A stretch of 64,000 nt of DNA from Rapana venosa (taxonomy: Eukaryota; Mollusca; Gastropoda; Neogastropoda; Muricidae). Positions 46,440 through 59,585 of this stretch are shown piece by piece; the first letter of the stretch is position 1; each line of letters begins with the position of its first letter. Location: positions 22,165,889-22,229,888 of the forward strand of contig CM054165.1 of the NCBI GenBank assembly GCA_028751875.1, given 5' to 3'. A program made the position numbers and the translations under genes. The notes beneath the pieces were generated by a model. The model made no database searches, had not been told where the DNA came from, and saw only the letters and a list, made by a program, of their open reading frames with translations.

Positions 46440-49400
46440 AATGAAATAACAATAATGTAACTACAATAAATAATCGAGTGGACTATGCAATAAACATCTA
46501 GCAATGGCAAGGGCTATCTTTGAATTTTCAAATATATTTTCCAGAGACTGTTCAGAAAATGTAGGTAAAAAAGGTTTTACAATAGGGCACTCAAATATGA
46601 TATGAGTATTGGAAATGTGATCTCCACATAGACATCTGACATGTTTACAAAATTTTGTAAGGAATGCATTTAACTTCATTCTAAAATATAGTAAATGAAC
46701 CCTTCTCACAGTTAAAAACGTGAATCATTTGAGAAGGAGTCATATAACCAAAAATATGGGAAGTGGTCCGGCAATTTTTAAAATATCATTCCTTGAATTG
46801 ACCAGATTCTTTAAACTTACCCCATGAAATTTGTTCTAATATACGGTACCCCTCCTGTATAGATAAGGGAACATCCAGTTCTATCGATTCCATGTCAGTC
46901 TGACCCCTTTTTGCAGCTCTGTCAGCCCACTCATTTGAAAAAAATTCCAACGTGAGAAGGCACCCAACAAAAAGAAACAGGAATACCTCTTAAACTTAGG
47001 AGGTGTATGACATATTTAATTCAAAAATAATTCTAGAGAATTTCTTGAAGTTTGGGGATTTTATAGCAATACAATACTGATTTGAGTCAACACAAAGCAA
47101 GATATGAAAGAAAGAAAATGGAAAATTAAGAATATAATTAAGAGCCATAAAAATTGCAATAAGTTCAGCTGAAAAATATTAAAATGATGTTTACCAAGAT
47201 AGTATGGTTTCTCAATTTTAAGTGCTGGTATGACAAATGCAGAGCCTGTGTCATGTTTTTTCTAAAACAGATCCATCTGAAATAAACTTTTAAGCAGTCA
47301 GCATACTTATTTTCATATGCGACCGAACATCTGCAACCATGATGTTTTGATTTTCATTCTTTTTTTCATTAATAAAACTCTATATCAAACAGGCTTTATT
47401 CTTTCTCCCATGAAGGACATGGAAAAACTTCTTTTTGTGTTTCTAATCATATTGGTTAAGGTTAGATTTTTGAAAGAGGTCTGATACATAAGTGCCAATA
47501 GGCATTCAACACGAAATTTTTTTAGCCCTTTTTGGAAAATTCGTTTCTGCTTGAACTTTTAATTCATTACAGACAAAATTTTCGTCATTCGTGCTCCGTA
47601 ATACATATTTGGCGCATGAAAGTTGTCCGGGATTCAGCTAGGGGAGTTCCCCAATTTCCTTATAAGTTCCTAAAGGTGGATGCATGGAATGGTACCCCAA
47701 GTGCAAGTTTGTACGCCTTACGATCTATACTTTGGAGTTTTTTAAGTAAATAGTTAGGAGCACTGAAAAAGACCTCTTGTCCATAAGACAGTTTGGAACG
47801 TACAAGTGACTTAGACAAAGCATTTAAGAGTGAAGATATCTTGTCCCCAATGACTGGGCTGCTAACCATTTAAGAAAATTAATGCATTTCCCTTTCTTTT
47901 GTTAAAATGTACCAATATGAGCATTTCCCAAGTTAATTTTTATGTAAGTTGAAAGCCTAAAAATTTTATCTATTTTTATACTGAATTGGCTCCCCTCCAA
48001 TTGTAAACTGTGGTATGTAAACTGGATCACTACCATTATTAAAAAGCATTATGTGCGTTTTTTCTCTAGATAAAGTCAGACCATTTTCAAAAATATATTT
48101 ATGTAAATTATCTAGCTCTTTTTGATATACTTTTCTGTATAATTTTTTCATCCTCTTTGTTTGTAGCACGCTTCCATAGTGACATTCATCCATATACATA
48201 TATCCTCAGCATATTGTACAAAAACAACATCTTTAGACAGTTTTTTGGGTAAATCATATAGCAATATATTAAACAGAAAAAAGGGGCTATAACTGAACCC
48301 TGTGGTAAACCATATGCAATGATCTAAAGTCTGAAAATGCATTCCCTACTCTCCCCTTGCATACTTCTTTTGCATAAAAAGCTTTTAATATAATGGAAAA
48401 AATGCCCAGAAAAACCAATAGTCCTTTAGTTTATGCAGCAATTTAGCATGCCAAAACTTGGTCGTAAAGGGTTTCCTTACATCAAAAAATGTTGCGAGTA
48501 GATTTTTTTCTTCTTGCAAATTGTTGTTTTTACCTGTGTTGTTAGTTTAACTAGGTTATCAATTGCTGATCGACCTTTTTGAAAGCCTGCTTGATTGACA
48601 GGGAAATACCTTATTTTCTGACAGTAATATACAAGCCTCTTAAGAATAATTTTTCTCCACAAGCTTACCAATGTTGGAAGTCAGTGCTATGGGCCTATAA
48701 CTAGTTTTATCAGTTTTTAGGCTTTCCTTGCTTATGAATGGGGACAATAATAGACTGCTTCCAGTTCATTGGCAATGCACCTTCGGTCCAACACTTTTGG
48801 AAAAGTTTATGCATTAGAAGAATGAATTCTTATGGTAACTGTTTAAGCATATCATTGGATATGGCATCTAATCCAACTGAAGTTTTCTTATTAGGAAGGG
48901 AAAATAGTACATCTTTTACTTCATTGATTGTTATTGGAGCATTGATTTTGCTGTTTTTCATGGTTTTCTGGTGTTTTATTTTTTTAATATGTTTTATACA
49001 TTAAACGTTTGTTGGTCACTGCTTCCTCACAAGCAGATGTCCCCAAACATTTCCTGAACATTTCCTTGATTTTAATGATTTAATGGTTGGGATTGATAAG
49101 TAAGCAGCTTGAATGATGCATTAGTAAAGGTAAAACATAATTCATCTACATTTTCAGAATCCAAGCTGTTTGTATTGTAGGCTGCAAGGATACTTTTAAA
49201 CTGTTTCCAATTAGCTTCTTTATAGTTAACCTTTTGGGGGTTTATCTTTTTCAGTGTTACAGGGGACGCATTTCATTAAAAGTAATAAACAATAGGTAAA
49301 TGATCACTTGCCAATGGTCTTCATAAGGTTGCCCACGTAACATCAGGTGCAAAGCAGAAGAATTAAAGACAGATCAATGCCGATGCCTTGTGATTAGAGA

Positions 49401-51000
49401 TGTCAGGTATTCTGGTAACACTTCCATCATTTAGTAGGCATAGACAAGAGTCGTTATATTTTCTAAAAAAAAAATTACAGGAGATGGATATACTTCCTTA
49501 TCCCCAAAAAGGGGGCGTGAGCGTTGAAGTCCCCTGCTACCAGCCATTTCCCGATTATCTTGTAGTGAGTGCAGCCATTCTGTATTATAGTCATTAGCTC
49601 CCTTAGGGAAATATACTGAAACAATGTTTTATGACCAAATGATCTGTAAACTTTACACGTGCAGCGCACGAATATGAAACTGGGATATCATTAGGCATAG
49701 GTGAACAACATGCACTATAATCAATTCCTTCTTGGATAAATTGCTGTATTGACTTTACCAACAGCATCCCGTATTCATGAACAGGTGGGTAGTAGTAACC
49801 TTGAAGTCTGGGTAATTTTACACTTCTTTACATTGAGGGACTGCAGGAGAGAAATTGATATCTGTTACTAGAAAAAAGTTGAACAAAAATTGGCAGATTC
49901 GTGGAGATGGATCTAGCATTCCACTGCATGACGTTAAGCATGAGTGAGTTTTTTTGAGACATTACACACAAAAAGCACTAACTAATAAATAAATAAAAAC
50001 ACAAATTTAAAATGTATTGGAAGTAACACTAAAAAAATAATAATGATAATAACAATAATAATAATAATATCTTAATTAAAAGAGTCCAAGAGCACTAGTA
50101 ATAAAAGTCAGTTAATTCAATTATAACAGCAATAAAAGAAAACAAAAACAACAAATTATTCAGGATCGTGTAGAGCAGCTGCTGCGATGTGAGCAGAAAT
50201 CACAGTGTCTATTTTACTGTACTAGATCTATAGCTGGTGCAAAGCAAAGACGTACAAAATGTCACCATTCAACATGATTTTTCACCACACAAACTTGTTA
50301 TGTCGAGCATGTTGTCTCCACTGGGGGTAGTCCTGCTGGTAGACATGCTCGTACTGTGGCTGGGTGTACACTGGCTGCTGGTACCGGTCGTCAAAGGCGT
50401 AGCGTGGTGCTGGATGAAAGGTTCATGGGATGAAATTGGCGTCTTGTCTCCTCTTGCTGTTTGCCAAAACAATGCATGAACATGCCTGCCAATGTTCCTA
50501 GCCAGTATACTGGAGCCCTTTGCATTTGGATGAAATGAATCTTTGTAATGATAATGGGTGTACTATTTTTCATGGGATACCAAAAGATACGTTGTTTAGA
50601 TGGTATAACCCCAGCAAGTCATTGCATTGAAGAGTTCTCTCTTCATCTAAGATTGGGTTTTTTTACAGGGGCAACCTTGCTAATTTACAATTTTTTTCTC
50701 AGGAAAGAAGCTACAATTTGTTTTACATTTTTGAACGAGATGTTGGCTTGCTTCTTGAGGATCTGACTTTTTAAGATCATTTGTCCCACAATGGATAACT
50801 ACAGCCTGTTTTTTGTATATATCAGAGGCATTACTCATTATCTGAGGAATGTCATTAATTTCGTGAGACTTTCTCTTTTCCACTCTTAATCCATATGACT
50901 GTCCTAGACGTTTGGCGTTCACGCCATTAAGTACAGAGTCCTGGAGAAGGATGACAGTGGGCAGATCAGAGTTGTCTTCTGTACTACATGCTGTGACGTC
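46440..51000 (-). mobile_element. SGNH/EN/RT/RNase H LINE (family A), third copy
   Basis: The best-preserved family A element. From 5' to 3' on the minus strand: SGNH domain (about 50990-50260) with block I LLQDSVLNGV and block III VVIHCGTNDLKKSD; endonuclease (about 49970-49300) with LNVMQWNARSIS and VAGDFNAHAP; RT (about 48740-47660) with YRPIALTSNIGKLVE, QAGFQKGRSAIDNL, YGLPQGSVIAP and YAED in place of YADD; RNase H (about 47240-46900) with GSAFVIP, SAELIAIFMAL, CVDS and SNEWADRAAK; a C-terminal Cys/His segment (CLCGDHISNTHIIFECP, about 46640-46590). Several frameshifts and the D-to-E change make it inactive. Confidence 0.88.
50260..50990 (-). pseudogene. SGNH/GDSL hydrolase-like ORF of family A LINE
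   Basis: The readable part spans PTVILLQDSVLNGV (block I-like, with the nucleophile Ser in QDS), NAKRLGQSYGLRVEKRKS, and AVVIHCGTNDLKKSDPQ (block III, GTND) at about 50922-50745. A C-terminal region follows with a block V-like KIHF...NAKG stretch, frameshifted near 50500-50540. Esterase-type SGNH domains are known in the ORF1 of some CR1/L2-group LINEs. Here it precedes an endonuclease-RT-RNase H module by about 300 bp containing an (AAT)n tract at 50034-50072. That tract leaves open the possibility that the two parts come from different elements. Confidence 0.7.
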
Positions 51001-51335
51001 AGATGGTTTTTTTGTTGTTCCATGGAGCGTTTGTGGCCATGACCCCTGGGTCAGAGGTCAGATGACAGCGCTGACCTTTGGGAAAGCTGGCGGTTGAAGT
51101 TGGCGTGGTCCGCGCATGTGTCGTCGTGGTGACGGCAGAAGTGAGTGAGCTTGTTCCCCTGGTGACAACAGACAGACAGACAGAAAGAGGGATACACGGC
51201 TGTAAAGGCTGGATAGACAGAAACAGACCCCACAAGAGCAAAGGTGCAGACACACACGCAGGCAAACAGAGACAAATGGAGGGGAATGGGAAAAAAACGT
51301 ACGCACTCAAAAAGTCAGGAAACATGTAATCCTGC

Positions 51336-51835
51336 NNNNNNNNNNNNNNNNNNNNNNNNNNNNNNNNNNNNNNNNNNNNNNNNNNNNNNNNNNNNNNNNN
51401 NNNNNNNNNNNNNNNNNNNNNNNNNNNNNNNNNNNNNNNNNNNNNNNNNNNNNNNNNNNNNNNNNNNNNNNNNNNNNNNNNNNNNNNNNNNNNNNNNNNN
51501 NNNNNNNNNNNNNNNNNNNNNNNNNNNNNNNNNNNNNNNNNNNNNNNNNNNNNNNNNNNNNNNNNNNNNNNNNNNNNNNNNNNNNNNNNNNNNNNNNNNN
51601 NNNNNNNNNNNNNNNNNNNNNNNNNNNNNNNNNNNNNNNNNNNNNNNNNNNNNNNNNNNNNNNNNNNNNNNNNNNNNNNNNNNNNNNNNNNNNNNNNNNN
51701 NNNNNNNNNNNNNNNNNNNNNNNNNNNNNNNNNNNNNNNNNNNNNNNNNNNNNNNNNNNNNNNNNNNNNNNNNNNNNNNNNNNNNNNNNNNNNNNNNNNN
51801 NNNNNNNNNNNNNNNNNNNNNNNNNNNNNNNNNNN
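51336..51835. other. Assembly gap, 500 Ns
   Basis: Exactly 500 Ns, a conventional gap size, between the end of the third family A copy and a C-rich minisatellite. Open frames running through it are meaningless. Confidence 1.
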
Positions 51836-53107
51836 CCCCCCCCCCCTTTCTTTGGCTGACCCCCCCCCCCCCACCCCCCCCCCCTTTTTTGGAAATGTAC
51901 CCCCCCCCCCCCCTTTTTCCCCCCCCTTTTGGACTTTTCCCCCCCCCCCCCTTTTACTGTATCCCCCCCCCTTTCTTTGACTGACCCCCCCCCCCCTCTT
52001 TGGACTGCCCCCCCCCCCCCCCCCCCTTTTTTGGGACTGAAACCCCCCCCCCCCTTTTTGGACTGTACCACCCCTTTCTTTGGACTGTATCCCCCCCCCC
52101 CTTTCTTTGACTGTACCCCCCCTTTCTTTGGACTGTATCCCCCCCCCTTTCTTTGGACTGTATCCCCCCCCCCCCTTTCTTTGGACTGTACCCCCCCCCC
52201 CTTCTTTGGACTGTATCCCCCCCCCCCTTTCTTTGGACTGTATCCCCCCCCCCCCTTTCTTTGGACTGTATCCCCCCCCCCCTTCTTTCTTTGGACTGTA
52301 TCCCCCCCCCCCCTTTCTTTGGACTGTATCCCCCCCCCCCCTTTCTTTGGACTGTATCCCCCCCCCCCTTTCTTTGGATGATCCCCCCCTTTTTGACTGT
52401 ATCCCCCCCCCCCCCTTTCTTTGGACTGTATCCCCCCCCCCCTTTCTTTGGACTGTAATCCACCCTTTCTTTGGACTGTATGTCCCCCCCCCCTCTTTCT
52501 TTGGACTGTATCCCCCCCCCCTTTCTTTGGACTGTATCCACCCTCTTTCTTTGGACTGTATCCCCCCCCCCCCTTTCTTTTGGACTGTATCCAACCCTTT
52601 CTTTGGACTGTATCCCCCCCCCCCCTTTCTTTGGACTGTATCCCCCCCCCCCCTTTTTCTTTGGACTGTATCCACCCCTTTCTTTGGACTGTATTCCCCC
52701 CCCCCCTTTCTTTGGACTGTATCCCCCCCCCCCCCCTTTCTTTGGACTGTATCCACCCCTTTCTTTGGACTGTACCCCCCCCCCCCTTTCTTTGGACTGT
52801 ATCCCCCCCCCTTTCTTTGGACTGTATCCCCCCCCCCTTCTTTGGACTGTATCCCCCCCCCCCCCTTTCTTTGGACTGTATCCCCCCCCCCCCTTTCTTT
52901 GGACTGTATCCCCCCCCCCTTCTTTGGACTGTCCCCCCCCCCCTTCTTTGGACTGTATCCCCCCCCCCCCCTTTCTTTGGACTGTACCCCCCCCCCCCCC
53001 CTTTGTTGGACTGTACCCCCCTTTCTTTGGACTGTATCCCCCCCCCTTTCTTTGGACTGTATCCCCCCCCCCTTCTTTCTTGGACTGTATCCCCCCCCCC
53101 CCCCCCT
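51836..53107. repeat. C-rich ~27-bp minisatellite, about 40 units
   Basis: The unit is TTTCTTTGGACTGTAT followed by a run of 7-15 Cs, with occasional TCCA-type units lacking the long C run. The left 100 bases are the most disordered. The minus strand has repeated G-runs, which gives strong G-quadruplex potential and explains the adjoining gap. Very long Pro/Leu/Trp or Gly/Lys/Ser frames here result from the repeat. Confidence 0.97.
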
Positions 53108-53308
53108 TCCACATTTTCTCTCATACTACTGAAGCGCAAGGGAGAAAAAAAAAGCAATGTTTCAAAAGATTAAGCTTTTGATTATTTTGCTTTAAAAAAA
53201 AAAAGAAGTTACCATCCTTTTCTTATTAAAAGTCAGGTCTTTTACAAACCACCCAACGATTTTTTCTACCCAAAATCTAGCCTAACCATCTACTGACCAA
53301 ATCAATCT

Positions 53309-53362
<54 letters not shown>

Positions 53363-53681
53363 GTGTGTGCATGCGTGTGTGTGTGTGTGTGTGTGTGTGT
53401 TTGTATCTCCAATAACTAAAGAAAGAAAAGAACACAGGACAGGAGAAAGAAAGAAAGAACGCATTTCTAATTTCTTTTCTCTCAAGAGACAGCAAAAAGG
53501 GCAACAAGCTATTTCAACACTACAGTCGAAAAGTTTTGTGAAAATTGAGACCTTCTACTCGCTTTCAGAGACAATTTTACTACAACCACCCCAAAAAGTT
53601 TCAAGTCGAAAGTTCACACACACACACACACCACAAAAAAATGCAAGCACTATATGTTTGTTTTTTTAAACACACACACCC

Positions 53682-53729
<48 letters not shown>

Positions 53730-53785
53730 CGTCTAATATCACTTAGAGTGAACAGACTTTTAAATTTGAAGACAACAACAACAAC

Positions 53786-53858
<73 letters not shown>

Positions 53859-54479
53859 CCTTTATACTTACTCACTTGGGAACCATAATCCCCACTACAA
53901 AACTAAAACTGTTAGTTTTCTTCCTTGCTCTAATCCTCCCTTAGGTCTCTCTCTCTCCCTCCCTTCCCCTTCTCTCTCTCTCTCTCTTCCCTCCCCCTCC
54001 ATTTTGTTTTTATTCAATTGTCTTCTATTCAAGTCCATCCTTGCTCTAATCCTCCCTTAGGTATGCACCCCCCTCCTCTCTCTTTAATTAAAAAAAATTC
54101 AATTGTCTTCTATTCAGGTTTAACGCAAACATCCCCATTACAAGCTTTGGTCGATAGAGATAATCATCCCACGAGACTGAGTCTCTGTAGGTGGGTGAGT
54201 GAATGGGTGGGTGGGTGGTGGCAAGGGAAAAAGAGAGAGAGAGAGCGAGAGCGAGAGAGAGAGAGAGAGAGAGCGAGAGAGCGAGAGAGCGAGAGAGAGA
54301 GAGAGAGAGAGAGCGAACTACAGTGTATCACCATCGACATGTTCAGATGGACAGTATAAATGGCCCCTATTTTTTTTCTACGTGGGCCAACTGGGAAGAT
54401 GAACCTGTGACCTTTTAAGCAGTAGTAAGTAACCTTTACAAGACAACTCCTGCAATCAACCAAGAGCACCACCATTATA
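53108..54479. other. Microsatellite-dense stretch, no gene seen
   Basis: Tracts: (CT)n 53308-53362, (GT)n 53375-53400, (AC)n 53617-53634 and 53677-53727, (GA)n 53791-53857, CT-rich 53946-53999, GA with GCGA 54231-54315. A direct repeat of TCCTTGCTCTAATCCTCCCT occurs near 53922 and 54040, with CAATTGTCTTCTATTCA also duplicated (54016 and 54100). No exon-like frame. Confidence 0.7.
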
Positions 54480-54815
54480 ATATACATTTTCCCCATGGGG
54501 ATGGGGGGTGGGCTGTCACTATAAATAGCATCCCCCATCTTCTGGAAATTCTGTGCTAGGAATTCCCTCTTTTGGTTTCTGCCTTTTTCCTTTTCTTCCC
54601 GTCACCTCCTTCTTGTCTATTTTCTGCCTTTTTGGTCCTTCTCCTGCATTTTCCCAGAAAGACTTAAAAGACAAGATTCTCTCCTACGCTGAAGTCGAAT
54701 GCGCTGGGCCTGACTTGTCAGGTGCTTAACGGCAGCGAATGCATTTTCGCTCATATGACAATGCATTTTCGCTCATATGACAAGACAATGATAGTTGTCT
54801 GTGCGTTCCACGAAG
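54480..54815. repeat. Dispersed repeat, copy b (matches 41800-42140)
   Basis: The better-preserved copy. It contains a local direct duplication of GCATTTTCGCTCATATGACA (54742-54761 and 54764-54783). It is followed by AT-rich text and then GTGGTAGTAG/GCTGCTGCT trinucleotide runs (54890-54970). Class not assigned. Confidence 0.7.
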
Positions 54816-55398
54816 AATATATAAACATCAAGCCAGTTGAACGTCTGCCTACATCCTTGTTACTCCCACCATGAGTTGGTAATGATGGTAGTGGTAGTAG
54901 AGGTGGTGATGGTGGAGATGATCAGATGATAGAAGCATTGATGCTGCAGCTGCTGCTGCTGCTGCTGATGATGAAGGAGAAGTAGAACCTGATGGTGATA
55001 ACAGCAATAAAGCCGACTATGATTCCATGCGCTTACAAAATATGACTCTTAGATAATCAGAGCCCAGCAAACCCTTTTCTCTCCATATTGTTCAACTCAA
55101 CCCAGTCCCACGTTTTGAATTGTGGCCCAAGCCAAAAAAACAAAAAAAGAAAAGAAAGAAAGAACGAGAAAAGTACAATAAAAGAACTTTTCAGTGTTCA
55201 GCGTTACCCCCATCATTGGACAACACACACACACACACCACTTCTTCCACTTTTCAGACACAAGCACAAACTATTTAGCCAAGCCCCCCACCCCCAAGTC
55301 TCCCCTCTTCCATACAAATGGGACCCAGTCCGCTATCAATTTCTGTCATACCCTCCTCTTCCTCCTCCTCCTACAGCCCTGGCTGCTCTCTCACTCAC
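54816..55398. other. Non-coding with trinucleotide runs
   Basis: Contains GGTGGTGATGGTGGAGATGA-like text and (GCT)n at about 54949-54969, then A-rich sequence. No convincing gene. Confidence 0.4.
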
Positions 55399-55625
55399 TA
55401 CTACTACTACTACTAGGCCTAATAGCCGATAGAAAGGAGGGGGGCCAGAGAGTGGTCTCTGGAGACTTAAATCTCCTGGCTGACCAGGCTGGTGGAAACT
55501 TGTCCGTCCTGTAGCGGCGACGACGACGACCATCGTCACCCCCCTTCCCATCCATCTTCACCGTCAATGGCCTCCCCCCATATCACTGAGGGTCTTTGTG
55601 GCTAATAGCTGGTCCTCAGAAACTC
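55399..55625 (-). CDS. Candidate coding exon (needs one base in a G6 run)
   Basis: The acceptor CATGACTCACTGCAG and donor AGTA|GTGAGT bound 227 bp. With two leading bases the frame reads VSEDQLLATKTLSDMGG up to a G6 run at 55572-55577. With one more G it continues as RPLTVKMDGKGGDDGRRRRR, YRTDKFPPAWSARRFKSPE, TTLWPPSFLSAIRP and a short Ser run to the donor. Without it the frame meets TGA soon after. The same strand is used by the gene at 28598-37258, but the phases cannot be linked because about 18 kb and the N gap lie between. Unrecognised protein. Confidence 0.33.
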
Positions 55626-56231
55626 CTGCAGTGAGTCATGAGTGCTCTGATTCCCACAGTCAAGTGGATTGCTTTTTTTCCTCTATAGGCCTAGTTCGCG
55701 TGGGGAGTTTTTGTTCTGCTGTGTTGTTGTAGATGCGAGGTCTATAAGAGGGGTCAGAGGAATACTTTACATGAATAGTTTTATGGTGTTTATTATTATT
55801 ATTATCATACTATTTTACTATTTTTCTTCTTGTCATCATTATCCTTTGGAAGTAGTGGAGCTGCAGTAGCTAGCTGCAGTAGTAGCTGCATGCAGCAGTA
55901 GTAGTAGTATTGGTAGTAGTAGTATGGTGGTGGTAGTGTAGTAGTATTGGTAGTATAGTAGTCAGTAGCAGAAGCAAGCCGCAGCAGCAGCAGCAGCAAG
56001 TCGTCGTCGTGTCGTGGTCGGGTAGGGTGTCGTATAGTAGCGGTAGTAGTAATATATAGTTTTATCATTTGTATATATCGTTACCATTATTATGAGAAAT
56101 ATCTGTTTACAGACAGGAAATTACTATTCTTTTCCTAACTAACACTTAGTCTGATTGATTAGTCATAAACATTTAAAGGCCGGGAAAACTGGAAAGCACA
56201 GCTAGTTACAGTTTATCTGCTGCTGCTTCTC

Positions 56232-56268
<37 letters not shown>

Positions 56269-58175
56269 CTCTCTCTCTCTCTCAGAGAGAGAGAGAGAGA
56301 GAGAGAGAGTGACTGTGTGTTTGGTTTGGGAGTAACTATCTGAAAAGAGAGGGGGACGACAGAGGTTACACATACTGTACTTTAATTAGTGTACAAATTA
56401 CAAGATATTCATCAAACGGGCCACGTCTCTCTGCCTATACCAGTAATGGGCAGAACATTTTGTCTATGATTTTAATCTGCAGCAGGTAATAGACTGCCTA
56501 CTGGTAACAGAACTGACCTGCGTCGTTGGGACATTAAAACACGAATCATTATCGCAGGACATGTTATGTTTGAACATTTAGCCTTAACAAAATTGCAGCG
56601 GGCGTGCGTGCGTGTGTATGTGTGTGTGTGAGTGTTTACTGTGCGTGAGAGGAGGGAGGGGGGGAGGAGAGAGAGAGAGGGGTGAGAGAGCGAAAGTGAG
56701 AAGGTTTGTGTGCGCATGCGTGCGTACGGCTTGCTTTGTGGGATCCAGGACAAAAAGTAATGAGATAGAGAAAGGGAGGATGGGAAAAAATTAACCGAGA
56801 TAAGGAGGAGGGACGAGGGGGGGGGGGGGGTGGGGGGGGGGGGGGAGAGAGTAAGTTCATACATATCACAAACCACTCTCATACTTTTGTCTGTATTTGC
56901 ATTAAAACAGCATCTGATCCCACCACCTGCTTTTCATTCAGAACTGGAGGAGGAAGGGGGGAGGGAGGGGGGGGGGGGAGGGGGGAGCCTGCCTACACGA
57001 CATGATCCCCTTTTCTACCAATCACAAAATCTGTCACTTTTTATCAAAGCCATGGCTCCATACTTTTTTGGTGGGAGGGGGGAGGATGGAGATTGGCTTG
57101 GCTGAATATGGCTGATCCCTACACAAGCAGAGGTAATGTGATGGGAGGAAAGAACCGGGAGAGAGAGACAGGGAAGGGACAGAGGGAAAAGAGGAGAGGG
57201 AGGAGGAGGAGGAAGACAAAAGAGGAAGCAGCTGAACACCGGGAAGCGCCGGTGATCTGGTTGTGGCAGGCCATTTTACCGGTTTTTATGAGCCGGCTTT
57301 AAACGACTTTGATGTTCCATCACTGTGCAAGCAAAAGTAAAAGCAAGCAAGAAGCAAAGCAAAGCCAGGCCATGTCAGGGTTGGAAGCCGGTATAAACCT
57401 CTACTACGCAACTCACTCGTCTCTTCTTCACTACAACCGGAAAAAAATACACGCTCTCGCAGCCTACATTCAAGTCGGGGCCGGGGGGAAGAAGGAACGA
57501 GTTAGTGGAGTCAAGCAAGAGCTGATGCTGACTGTGTGTAACTGTTAAAAGAGCACTTAGACTTTCAGCAAAAAATAAAACACAACTCGCCCCTGCCTTG
57601 TGTAGATGCGTGTTGTGTTGTGTAATTAATGTCGCCGTGGAAAAAAAATTGAGTATGCGTGGATACATACTTGCCTTTCGCAGGTTACAACATTTCGCGG
57701 ATTTTACCGACGTTATACTCTGGATACAGGTAAATTTCGTGGAAAATTCCCACGCAAAGCATGGCTCAAGTCTTGATGTCAAATGGTCAGCTATTAAACA
57801 GGTTTAGCCAGGTTTTGTAAGCAACAGAGATTCGAGATTGATTACAGGCGCCAACATGCATTAATATTTAATGTGAATGCCACTCTTGTTTCCTTCAGAG
57901 ACTACAGAAACTCCAAACAGTGTTGTGGTGTCACTACAGCCACAGCAAACCCCATTCCCCCGCTCATCTTAAGGGGTCCATCCCTCCTCCTTTATTACCA
58001 CGAGTCTATACAGAGGAAAACGCGGAACAAAATGCTTTCTGTTACATTGACACGCAGCATGTAGGAGATGCACACAACATGGCATAATACTTCCACAGCC
58101 TTGGAATACAGTAAACCCCTCCGTCAACCTGCTGCATCAGGACTTGGAGGTTAGTGTTCTTTGAGCGCAACTTAC
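55626..58175. other. Low-complexity-rich stretch without a firm gene
   Basis: Holds (TTA)n 55792-55806, GTA/GCA trinucleotide text 55860-56055, a (CT)n-(AG)n inverted tract 56231-56309, GT/GA-rich text 56600-56700, G-rich runs 56815-56848 and 56956-56985, and GA-rich text 57150-57230. A CCTGCGTCGTTGGGACATTA string at 56518-56537 looks like a SINE fragment. No reliable exon. Confidence 0.5.
56231..56309. repeat. (CT)n followed by (AG)n: inverted microsatellite
   Basis: About 27 CT units with one interruption lead straight into about 14 AG units, so the tract can fold back on itself with almost no loop. Confidence 0.9.
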
Positions 58176-58252
58176 CCACACTCTTCCAAGAACAACTTTC
58201 TTGGCAACAAAAAAATTTCCCAATTTTCGCTCTTCCTATCTTCACGGATGAC
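58176..58252 (-). CDS. Weak candidate coding exon next to the poly-C tract
   Basis: Acceptor GAGCTGTTACACAG and a strong donor GTGTGG|GTAAGT flank 77 bp. One frame reads VIREDRKSENWEIFLLPRKL and another SSVKIGRAKIGKFFCCQES. The second would be in phase with the exon at 55399-55625. Both are open and neither is recognised. The poly-C tract removes any upstream context. Confidence 0.2.
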
Positions 58253-58270
58253 CTGTGTAACAGCTCAAAG

Positions 58271-59585
<1,315 letters not shown>

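Larger units (their letters stand above)
42605..51335. repeat. Diverged third copy of the segmental unit
   Basis: Positions 42605-44950 align to 12250-14555 and 44951-51335 align to 3892-11080. The order of elements matches, with frequent substitutions and indels. The 5715 bp present between these blocks in copies 1/2 (14556-20270) are absent here. This copy is generally closer to coding: RT, RNase H and SGNH motifs that are broken in copies 1/2 are readable here. The first 700 bases (42605-43300) are rich in homopolymer-type substitutions. The copy ends at the N gap. Confidence 0.9.

Noticed and set aside
50999..53157. Open frames of up to 616 residues, Gly/Lys/Ser- or Pro/Leu/Trp-rich
   Set aside because: They run through the N gap and the C-rich minisatellite. 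The apparent repeat protein is just the tandem unit read in frame.
57108..57132. Possible first coding exon MADPYTSR followed by a GTAATG donor on the plus strand
   Set aside because: Only eight codons with no supporting downstream exon or promoter motif; such matches occur by chance.
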